In this document: one piece after another, positions 34,030-40,716 of the stretch
Position numbering within the stretch: position 1 is the first letter of the stretch
Layout of the letters: every line of letters starts with the position of its first letter
Source of the DNA: CAZUSP01 sp964623505
GTDB lineage: Bacteria > Patescibacteriota > Minisyncoccia > Minisyncoccales > UBA1441
DNA length: 54,043 nucleotides
NCBI GenBank assembly: GCA_964623505.1
Contig: CAZUSP010000001.1
Location: 1 to 54,043 of the forward strand
Direction: 5' to 3'
Program-made: the position numbers and the translations under genes
Notes under the pieces: generated by a model
The model's database searches: none
What the model was told of the DNA's origin: nothing
Seen by the model: the letters and a program-made list of their open reading frames with translations, nothing else

Positions 34030-34560
34030 TTAAAACCGTTGGGGCCGGAGCTGCTTCGGTGATGGTTTTGTCTTCAACGACTGCCTTGAGGGCAATGTCG
34101 GTTACTGTTTGTTCCGAGAAGACCGATCAAAGATCAAATTACCCAAACGGCAGGCGACCCATTCTGGTTGGTGTTTTTTCATTGGTTGAACGACATAAGA
34201 ATGGCGGCCAGACCAGCCGCCGCCCGGGGACCGGCCCGAAAAAACGGATGCGGCCGACATTTATGCCCTGGTCAGATATTGCGTTTTTCAAGTTGCCGAA
34301 AACAGTACCGGCTTGATTTGATTCCGAGATTGGCTGAAACGGCTAAGCCCGATTGTTGTGTTGGCGGACACAATCATCAGCGCCCCGATCCGGCCCAACA
34401 TCACCAGCCGGAAAGATGGGCGCTAGACGATGACAACCATGTTCATCTCCTCTCCTTTCCGGGGCATAACCAGCCGGCGGACTAAAATTAGAAACAATAA
34501 CAATAGAAATCGAAAACCATTACAACCAGATAATCAAATAAAACGATAGCTTTTACTTTT
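34030..34560. other. Gene-free stretch, possibly decayed coding DNA
   Basis: No frame looks like a conserved protein. On the minus strand an AAAGGAGAGGAG site precedes an ATG near 34443 whose frame stops after 7 codons (TAG) and then stays open for about 45 codons with a hydrophobic segment (LGRIGALMIVSANTTIGL). This could be a small membrane gene broken by one stop. Otherwise nothing. Confidence 0.3.
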
Positions 34561-34610
34561 AGACGAATTCGGTTATAATCAAAACAATCCTTAATTAATT
34601 AGATATCATA

Positions 34611-35210
34611 ATGAATAAGAAAATCTTGGTCGCTCTAGTCGTCGGGGTCTTGGTCTTGCTGACCATTGTTTTAATTTTTGTTTATCGCGGTCGAATACAA
34701 GACGAGCCGGGAGAGGTGGCGGTTGAAGAATTCAACCCGGCCACAGCAGACACTATGCTCGACAAAGATGGTTTTAAAATATTGCTGCCCCAGGGCTGGA
34801 CGGACTACGGTGGGCCGGAAGAACTTGTCGCCATTCTGGGAAGTGATGAAGATTCTTATCTGAGGGGCGAGTGGGCCGAGGTCAGGTTGATCGGTCTGCC
34901 GAAAACCGATGAAACCCTTGATAAATACAAAGAAGAGCTTTATCGCAGCATTCAAACAGATATTGACGGCGCAGCCGAATTAGCTATTCGCCAAAGGAAC
35001 GATTTAATCATTGCCGAACACCCCGCCCATTATATCGAGGTGTGGCTCGATCAAGACGAGCCGGTTGTGTCAGGCCTGTATCTGATAGAAGGTGTAGAGC
35101 ATATCTGGCATTTGGCCGCCATCTCGCCGGCGGCTAAGTGGGATGGGCACCAGATTCTTTTCAACCGCATTATCGAAAGCCTGGAACTGAAGCAAGATGA
35201 CCCAGTTTGA
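34611..35210 (+). CDS. Membrane-anchored protein with a PsbP/DUF1795-like domain
   Basis: 199 residues. One N-terminal helix (ILVALVVGVLVLLTIVLIFVY), then an exported domain with the look of PsbP-type folds: DGFKILLPQGWTDYGG ... WAEVRLIGLPKT ... AHYIEVWL ... EHIWHLAAISPAAKW. A TATAAT lies about 40 bases upstream. It overlaps the next gene by 14 bases, so it heads the nucleotide-enzyme operon although its own role is unknown. Confidence 0.65.
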   Translation: MNKKILVALVVGVLVLLTIVLIFVYRGRIQDEPGEVAVEEFNPATADTMLDKDGFKILLPQGWTDYGGPEELVAILGSDEDSYLRGEWAEVRLIGLPKTDETLDKYKEELYRSIQTDIDGAAELAIRQRNDLIIAEHPAHYIEVWLDQDEPVVSGLYLIEGVEHIWHLAAISPAAKWDGHQILFNRIIESLELKQDDPV

Positions 35211-36030
35211 CCAGCAGTATCAGCAGGCGATCTGGGAGATAATGAATCGCGGGTTTGAGGTCCAAAATGAACGAACGGGCCACCGCCTTAAAGCTTTGCC
35301 CGGCATAACCTTTAACCTGGACAATGGCTTTCCGGTGCTGACTTTGAGGCGGATCCCCGTCAAACTTTTTGTTGCCGAACAGATCTGGTTTATGATGGGG
35401 CAGAGTAATCCGAATGTCTTTTTGAATCGCTTCACCAAAATATGGGATGATTTCACCGATCAGAATGGGCAAGTGACCGCGGCCTATGGTTATCGCTGGC
35501 GCCATCATTTCGGGCGAGATCAGATCATAGGCCTGATTAAACATCTTGAGCGGGAGCCGGGATCCAGACAGGCAGTAGTGATCAGCTGGGATCCAGCGGA
35601 TGACGGTTTGGGCACCTTCGGTTCTCCGAAAAAGAATGTGCCCTGTCCTTTTGCTTTTACGGTTAATGTCTTGGGCAATCAGCTCCATATCCACAACATA
35701 ATCCGATCCAATGACATGATCTTGGGCTGCCCGCATGATGTTTCTGGATTTGCTTTGCTGCAAAGATTCTTGGCGGCTCGCCTTGGCCTGAAGCCGGGAA
35801 GATTAACCCATTCCATCAGCAATGCTCATATCTATGACATTCATTATGAGGCGGCTTGGGAAATGCTGGAGCGGCAAAATGACCATCGGCCGATCGAACT
35901 GGACCCAGCCGATGACTGGTTCGAGCGGGCTGAAAGAGGGGACGAGGGTCTGGTGAAAGAGATCGTCGATCGAATTCAGCTCCAGTATCATCCGATGGAT
36001 CCCATTAAAGACCTGAAGATAGTGTTATGA
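35197..36030 (+). CDS. Thymidylate-synthase-family enzyme with a dCMP-type active site
   Basis: 277 residues. Family landmarks align with E. coli ThyA at a constant offset of 4: EQIWFMMG (Glu), IWDDF, AYGYRWR, the nucleophile in VPCP (Cys 150 for Cys 146), RSNDMILG (Arg 170 for Arg 166), and NAHIYDIH (the His/Tyr pair). Where ThyA has FNIASYALL this protein has HDVSGFALL: Asp 181 replaces Asn 177. In T4 dCMP hydroxymethylase the same Asn is Asp, and N229D in L. casei TS favours dCMP. So this may methylate or hydroxymethylate dCMP. Ordinary ThyA activity remains possible. Next genes: DHFR-like, dcd-like, dCMP-deaminase-like. Confidence 0.85.
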   Translation: MTQFDQQYQQAIWEIMNRGFEVQNERTGHRLKALPGITFNLDNGFPVLTLRRIPVKLFVAEQIWFMMGQSNPNVFLNRFTKIWDDFTDQNGQVTAAYGYRWRHHFGRDQIIGLIKHLEREPGSRQAVVISWDPADDGLGTFGSPKKNVPCPFAFTVNVLGNQLHIHNIIRSNDMILGCPHDVSGFALLQRFLAARLGLKPGRLTHSISNAHIYDIHYEAAWEMLERQNDHRPIELDPADDWFERAERGDEGLVKEIVDRIQLQYHPMDPIKDLKIVL

Positions 36031-36527
36031 AGATAGTTTTAATGATGGCTGTCACGGCCGATGGGCTGATTGCCAGAACATCAGACCATTTTCCCGACTG
36101 GACCTGCTCGGCCGACAAGAAGCTGTTTCAGTCATTTTCCAAAGAGTGCGGGGTGATTTTGATGGGCAAAAACACTTTTAAAACTCTGTCCGGACCTCTT
36201 CCGGGACGGCTAAATGTTGTTTTTTCTCAAGAAAAAGGCGCCGAGCAAGAAGGTGTTCGCTGGGTTTCTGGTCCGGTTAGTTCGGTGGTTGAACAGCTTT
36301 CGGCTGAAGGATATCAGCAGGCGGTGTTGGGCGGGGGCCGTTATCTCAACACCCTGTTCTTGAGATCCGGGCTGGTCGATGAGGTTTGGCTGACCATTGA
36401 ACCAAGGATCTTCGGGCGGGGCCTCTCTTTGTTCAATGATGATTTTGATGTTAAGCTGGCCCTGATTGAGGTCAGCCGGCTCAATCAGAATACGGTTCAT
36501 CTTAAATATAAAGTAATTTACGACTAG
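36027..36527 (+). CDS. Dihydrofolate-reductase-like (DHFR/RibD C-terminal type) protein
   Basis: 166 residues. MMAVTADGLIARTSDHFPDW at the start, VILMGKNTFKTL, GRLNVVFSQ and VLGGGRYLNTLFLRSGLVDE are the standard DHFR/RibD elements, with GGGR as the cofactor loop. It resembles DHFR fused types that reduce dihydrofolate with NADPH. Its place directly after a TS-family gene (4-base overlap) supports recycling of the DHF made by a methylating synthase; a pure hydroxymethylase would not produce DHF. Confidence 0.82.
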   Translation: MKIVLMMAVTADGLIARTSDHFPDWTCSADKKLFQSFSKECGVILMGKNTFKTLSGPLPGRLNVVFSQEKGAEQEGVRWVSGPVSSVVEQLSAEGYQQAVLGGGRYLNTLFLRSGLVDEVWLTIEPRIFGRGLSLFNDDFDVKLALIEVSRLNQNTVHLKYKVIYD

Positions 36528-36529
36528 AC

Positions 36530-37186
36530 GTGGCTTTATCTAAAAATGAGTTGAAAGTTTTGCTTGATCAGGGGCATTTGGCTTTTGAACCCGACATTGA
36601 TGGTTTTCAGATTCAGCCCAACTCAATTGACCTGCGCCTGGGTTGGAGCTTTTACATTCCCAAGACCTGGAAGTTTGATGACCGGGGCCGAGTCGGGGTG
36701 AGCATGGATTATCTGGATGATCGAACCAAGAAAGACAACTTTGATCTGATCAAATTAAAACCAGGTCAATATTTTGAGATACTGCCCAAAGAATTTGTGA
36801 TTGCCTCTTCTTTCGAAAAAGTCAGGTTGAATTCAGACAAGCTGATGGCCATTCTTCACGTTCGCAGTTCTCTGGTCAGAAGAGGGTTGTTGATCGCCAG
36901 CGGCGTAGTTGATCTCCATTATCAAGGGCAGTTAACCCTGCCGATCATGAATCAGACTGACAATCAGATCGTCCGTCTTTATCCGGGTGAGAGGATCTGT
37001 CAACTAGTTTTTGAAGAGGCGCCTTCCGGCCTGTCTCCGGAAGAGGCCAGGAAACACGGCCTCAATGGAGCCAAGTATCATCACTCTACGGCCTACTCAC
37101 TAGAAGGCAAGAGCGACAGCCAGGAGGAGATCGAGCTGATCCGTCAGGGCAAAATCCAGCAGCTCAAAGACAGCTTCAAGAGATGA
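36530..37186 (+). CDS. dcd: dCTP deaminase / dUTPase-family protein
   Basis: 218 residues from a GTG at 36530. The family core is HVRSSLVRRGLLIASGVVD followed by YQGQLTLPIMNQT, with IQPNSIDLRLG at the N-terminus. Members turn dCTP into dUTP or directly to dUMP, or hydrolyse dUTP. It sits 2 bases after the DHFR-like gene and overlaps the next by 4. It would supply dUMP, which is at odds with a dCMP-only synthase next door unless both routes run. Confidence 0.85.
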   Translation: MALSKNELKVLLDQGHLAFEPDIDGFQIQPNSIDLRLGWSFYIPKTWKFDDRGRVGVSMDYLDDRTKKDNFDLIKLKPGQYFEILPKEFVIASSFEKVRLNSDKLMAILHVRSSLVRRGLLIASGVVDLHYQGQLTLPIMNQTDNQIVRLYPGERICQLVFEEAPSGLSPEEARKHGLNGAKYHHSTAYSLEGKSDSQEEIELIRQGKIQQLKDSFKR

Positions 37187-37617
37187 ATTATCCTTATCAG
37201 CCCAAGGGGCGGGAGCTGCTCTTTACCGCCCCCGACAATCCATTCATTGTTGAAGCCAGCCGGATGGCTCGGCAGGGTTGTTTTAAGCAGGGAACCGGAG
37301 CGGTGGTGGTCAGAGAAGGCAAGATCATTGGCCGGGGGAGCAATGCGGCGAAAAAAGTGGATCGCTGTCCTCGTTCCGAACAGGGCTTTCAAACAGGCGA
37401 GGGCTATGACCAGTGTCGTTCTGTTTGCGGGCAGCAAGGGCACGCCGAGGTGATGGCCATCAAAGATGCCTATTGCCGGACAGACGACTTGACCGGGGCC
37501 GATCTTTATCTTTATGGTCACTGGTGGTGCTGTGCCGACTGCTGGGCGGTTATGATCAGGGCCGGCATCCGCAATGTCTATTTGGTCAAGGATGCTCGAG
37601 ATTTATTTCAGTCTTAA
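37183..37617 (+). CDS. dCMP deaminase-like zinc enzyme
   Basis: 144 residues of the cytidine/deoxycytidylate deaminase superfamily: GTGAVVVREGKIIGRGSN, the zinc and proton-shuttle motif GHAEVMAIKDA and CCADCWAVMIRAGI, which replaces the usual PCxxC with CCxxC. Extra Cys residues (CPRSEQ...CRSVC) are typical of dCMP deaminases. It could deaminate dCMP to dUMP, or 5-methyl-dCMP to dTMP if the synthase acts on dCMP. Last gene of the plus-strand operon; converges with glyA by 4 bases. Confidence 0.82.
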   Translation: MNYPYQPKGRELLFTAPDNPFIVEASRMARQGCFKQGTGAVVVREGKIIGRGSNAAKKVDRCPRSEQGFQTGEGYDQCRSVCGQQGHAEVMAIKDAYCRTDDLTGADLYLYGHWWCCADCWAVMIRAGIRNVYLVKDARDLFQS

Positions 37618-38840
37618 AAGATAGGGAATTCTTGGCAAAGACGCTCCACTGAAGACCTTACCTCGGCTGGGGTTTTTTGTTTTTTGATCAGAGTGGCCGT
37701 CCATTCAGCGATCAAAACCATCTCTTTTTCCTTCATTCCCCGGGTGGTAACGGCCGGGGTGCCCATTCTTAATCCAGAAGGATAGAGATAGGACTCATCC
37801 CCGGGAATGGCATTGCGATTGGCTAAAATGCCGGCTTCTTCCAAGATATCTTGCGCCTGATCGGCCGCTATAATGTTTTTCAAATTGGCCAGCAGGAGAT
37901 GGTTATCGGTTCCGCCGGTGACCAGCGGAACTCCTTGTTTGATCATCTCTCGGGCCAAAGATTGAGCATTTTTAATAATTTGTTTTTGGTATTGTTTGAA
38001 CTCGGGCCGAAGCGCCTCAATAAAAGCGACTGCCTTGGCGGCAATGACGTTTTGGTGCGGTCCGCCCTGAAGTCCGGGAAAGACGGCTCGGCTGACTGAT
38101 CGAAATATGTTTTTCCGGGCATAAATAACGGCGGAACGGGGTCCGCGAAGAGTTTTATGGGTGGTGGTCATGACCACCGAGGCGTAAGGAAAGGGGGACG
38201 GATGGCTGCCGGCCGAGATCAGTCCGGCCAGATGGGAGATGTCAGCCAATAAATAGGCGCCGACTGATTCGGCGATCTGGCCGAATTTTTGAAAATCAAT
38301 TATTCGGGGATAAGCGGTTGCTCCGCAGACGACCATCCTCGGTTTTTCTTTTCGGGCCACGGCCGCGACCTGGTCATAATCTATCAGCCCCGTTTTAGGA
38401 TCAACTCCGTAGTAAACAAATCGATAATACCTGGCGGATAGGTTTACCTTATGGCCATGACTAAGATGTCCGCCGGCGTCTAACGACATGGACAGAATGG
38501 TGTCTCCCGGATCAAGCAGTCCGCCATAGACGGCTAAGTTGGCGGGAGATCCGGAGAGGGGCTGGACATCAGACTGCCAATCATCGCCAAGGTCAAATAT
38601 CTGTTTGGACTTTATGATGCATATCTCTTCGATTTGATCAATGAAGTTATTGCCCGGATAGTATCTTTTTCCGGGACGGCCCTCCGAGTATTTATTAACA
38701 GCCAAAGAAGATAGGGCGGCTCGGACGGCCGGCGAGACATAGTTCTCGGAGGGGATCAGATTGATCGTCTTTTGTTGACGACGGGTTTCTTTTTCTAAAA
38801 GAGAGGCGATCTCGGGTGAGACCGATTGAATTTGATTCAT
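37614..38840 (-). CDS. glyA: Serine hydroxymethyltransferase
   Basis: 408 residues. NLIPSENYVSPAVRAALSS, the tight-turn motif YSEGRPGKRYYPGN, and the PLP lysine segment TTTHKTLRGPR are all typical. It transfers the Ser hydroxymethyl carbon to THF, giving CH2-THF, the one-carbon donor for the TS-family enzyme encoded across from it. It converges tail-to-tail with the nucleotide operon. Confidence 0.97.
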   Translation of the reverse strand: MNQIQSVSPEIASLLEKETRRQQKTINLIPSENYVSPAVRAALSSLAVNKYSEGRPGKRYYPGNNFIDQIEEICIIKSKQIFDLGDDWQSDVQPLSGSPANLAVYGGLLDPGDTILSMSLDAGGHLSHGHKVNLSARYYRFVYYGVDPKTGLIDYDQVAAVARKEKPRMVVCGATAYPRIIDFQKFGQIAESVGAYLLADISHLAGLISAGSHPSPFPYASVVMTTTHKTLRGPRSAVIYARKNIFRSVSRAVFPGLQGGPHQNVIAAKAVAFIEALRPEFKQYQKQIIKNAQSLAREMIKQGVPLVTGGTDNHLLLANLKNIIAADQAQDILEEAGILANRNAIPGDESYLYPSGLRMGTPAVTTRGMKEKEMVLIAEWTATLIKKQKTPAEVRSSVERLCQEFPIF

Positions 38841-38879
38841 GGCAACATATTCTAATGGAAGGAGTTGTTTTGGTCAAAC

Positions 38880-38908
38880 TTGTTTTCAGAAAAGATTTTA
38901 AATATAAT
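38880..38908 (+). promoter_or_regulatory. Promoter with a start codon at the expected transcript 5' end
   Basis: TTGTTT at 38880-38885, 17-bp spacer, TATAAT at 38903-38908. The PIG-L ATG lies 7 bases after the -10 box, so the mRNA is probably leaderless. Confidence 0.55.
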
Positions 38909-38914
38909 GGGGGT

Positions 38915-39685
38915 ATGGTTTTAATCTGGGTCTCTGTTTTTTTAGTTGTCTTGTTTTCGGCTTTGGTTTTTTTCTGGCACGGCCAGATTATTCCCCAGCC
39001 CTTTTTTCATCTGATGCCTGAAGTTGACCAGCCGGAAAGGGGGCAGAGGATAATAGTCATTGCGTCCCATCCTGACGACGAGACCATTGCCGGCGCCGGA
39101 TACATTCTCTCGGCCCTGAGGCGAGGAGCCGAAGTCTGGGTGGTGCTGGCTACCGATGGCAACAAGAGAGGTTTGGGCAGCCGAAGAATAAAAGAGTTCC
39201 ACCAGGCCGGCGCCAGTTTAGGCGTTTCAAGACAGAATCGAATTGAGTGGAGATATGTCGATGGGTCGCTTCAAGAAAAGCATCTGGCTCGTCTTGGTTC
39301 AGACCTGGAAAGCGTTGTTTATCGGATCAGACCCCATATTCTCATCGCCCCTCATCCTGAAGACACCCACCGGGATCATGCTGTTTTGGGCCAGATGGCC
39401 CAGTTGTCGGCGCAGAAACACAGGTTGATCCTTTATCAATACCTGACTCACTTTGCTCGTTTTCCCAGACCAAAAGGAGAGAAGAGCCGGTCCTACCTTT
39501 TGCCTCCCTTGAAACTGGCGGTTAATGGCGACTGGCGGGTCTTTCCCTTGTCGCGGCTCAACCAGGAGATCAAAAAAGAAGCTCTTCTCTCTTATCGCAG
39601 CCAGCTTGTTGTTCCGGTGATGAGAGAGCTTCTGCTGGGGTTTTTGAAACAGAATGAGTTGTTTTCTGTCTTGGACTACTCTTGA
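38915..39685 (+). CDS. PIG-L family deacetylase, membrane-anchored
   Basis: 256 residues from the ATG at 38915. One N-terminal helix (LIWVSVFLVVLFSALVFFW), then the zinc-dependent amidase core: VIASHPDDETIAGAGY (HPDDE), ATDGNKRG, and HPEDTHRDHAVLGQM. Such enzymes remove acetyl groups from GlcNAc-type sugars, for example in glycolipid or bacillithiol-type synthesis. Substrate unknown. The ATG has no leader room. Confidence 0.9.
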   Translation: MVLIWVSVFLVVLFSALVFFWHGQIIPQPFFHLMPEVDQPERGQRIIVIASHPDDETIAGAGYILSALRRGAEVWVVLATDGNKRGLGSRRIKEFHQAGASLGVSRQNRIEWRYVDGSLQEKHLARLGSDLESVVYRIRPHILIAPHPEDTHRDHAVLGQMAQLSAQKHRLILYQYLTHFARFPRPKGEKSRSYLLPPLKLAVNGDWRVFPLSRLNQEIKKEALLSYRSQLVVPVMRELLLGFLKQNELFSVLDYS

Positions 39686-39730
39686 CTAAACAGCATCTTG
39701 CGCTATCGTAAAAGATACAAGGAGGTGACT

Positions 39731-39904
39731 ATGTACAGGGTGACGAACTTCGCAGGCGATCTTCCGCCGGAGTATGAGCTATGGGAGGACGGGAGGAATG
39801 GCTTCGTTCTTAATTATCATGGAGAATGGATTGCGTGCTTCTCCCCCCATGCGACCGTTGAAGAGATTCAGAAGGCGGTAAGAGAACATGCCGCCTCCAG
39901 GTGA
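39731..39904 (+). CDS. Small soluble protein, unknown function
   Basis: 57 residues. AAGGAGGTG ends 3 bases before the ATG at 39731 and an 11-bp hairpin with a U-rich tail (39911-39936) follows, so a real, stand-alone gene is likely. Sequence YRVTNFAGDLPPEYELWEDG then FVLNYHGEWIACFSPHATVE suggests a compact mixed fold. No known family. Confidence 0.7.
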   Translation: MYRVTNFAGDLPPEYELWEDGRNGFVLNYHGEWIACFSPHATVEEIQKAVREHAASR

Positions 39905-39910
39905 TATGTC

Positions 39911-39948
39911 GAGCGCCGGCCTACGGGTCGGTGCTCTCCTTATTTTAT
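39911..39948 (+). terminator. Intrinsic terminator after the 39731 gene
   Basis: GAGCGCCGGCC with GGTCGGTGCTC (two wobble pairs), tail TCCTTATTTTAT. The rest of 39949-40155 holds one doubtful short frame and no clear gene. Confidence 0.7.
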
Positions 39949-40155
39949 AAAAATTATTTTGTTGAATGTGGCCATAATTATTGCATCGTGGCGCAGTTTT
40001 ATGAGACAAGATGAAACAATTAAGAGATTGGGAAAGATTCTTGATTTTTTTCCAAAAAATAGGTGGCAGACGCGAGACGTCCGGGCTTTAATTTTTGATC
40101 CTTTTGTTTTTTGTGTTCAATCAGGGACCTGGCTCAACGATCAGTCTCACCATCT

Positions 40156-40184
40156 ATTGACTTGACCAAAGAGATGTGTTATAG
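40156..40184 (+). promoter_or_regulatory. Promoter of the 40215 gene
   Basis: TTGACT at 40156-40161, 17-bp spacer, TATAGA at 40179-40184; AGGGAGGTGG precedes the ATG at 40215. Confidence 0.65.
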
Positions 40185-40214
40185 ATAGTCATCTTACTTC
40201 AGGGAGGTGGGATA

Positions 40215-40679
40215 ATGCAACCGGCCGGTCCGTTGGTGATATCTGGTATTCGGAAAACCCTGGAGCAGGCGGTGTTTCTTGATCCTTTACGGGTCAGGCA
40301 GCTTGCTACCGGGGCCGGTCCCCGCAGGCGCCACGCCGAGTGGCTGCTTGCGGCTGGCGAAAACAGGCGGGCGCCTGTTTGCCCCAACTGCAGAGTTTTC
40401 ATGGCGGATTACATGGTAATCCACCATAGTCGGGACAGGGATTTCAGTATCACTGGCATCACGTGCAGCAGTTGTGCTGGCATCGGGGATGAAAAGGTCT
40501 GTCTCCTGCCGTTAAAACTCTCTTCGGCCATGGGGCCGAAGTTGCCCGGAGACAGAAAAAGACTGGCCCAGTACCTAAAAAAGGTGTGGGGCCTGAACCA
40601 TCTTACGGCCGAAAAGGCCTTCGAATTCTTCTCGGCTCCGGGCCGGGAAGAGAGCAAGCAGTTGGCCCTTCCCCTGTGA
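40215..40679 (+). CDS. Zinc-ribbon-like protein, unknown function
   Basis: 154 residues. Two Cys pairs, CPNC (residue 56 area) and CSSC about 30 residues later, probably bind one zinc. The flanks are basic (PRRRHAEWLLAAGENRR) and may bind nucleic acid; the C-terminal YLKKVWGLNHLTAEKAFEFF is helical. Own promoter, AGGGAGG site and terminator. No family recognised. Confidence 0.7.
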   Translation: MQPAGPLVISGIRKTLEQAVFLDPLRVRQLATGAGPRRRHAEWLLAAGENRRAPVCPNCRVFMADYMVIHHSRDRDFSITGITCSSCAGIGDEKVCLLPLKLSSAMGPKLPGDRKRLAQYLKKVWGLNHLTAEKAFEFFSAPGREESKQLALPL

Positions 40680-40699
40680 GGGGAGGGTCTTTTCTTTTG
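40667..40699 (+). terminator. Intrinsic terminator overlapping the 40215 stop codon
   Basis: CCCTTCCCCT, loop GTG, AGGGGAGGG (40667-40687), then TCTTTTCTTTT. The TGA stop is inside the hairpin. Confidence 0.85.
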
Positions 40700-40716
40700 A
40701 AGCTGGTCTTAGACGA

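Noticed and set aside
34059..34485. Plus-strand frames of 85 and 105 residues after the DUF5684-like gene
   Set aside because: No ribosome site, no conserved pattern, low-quality composition; more like decayed or antisense DNA.
40001..40165. 54-residue frame (MRQDETIKRLGKILDF...)
   Set aside because: No ribosome site, no known match, and it runs into the promoter of the 40215 gene; could be a relic.
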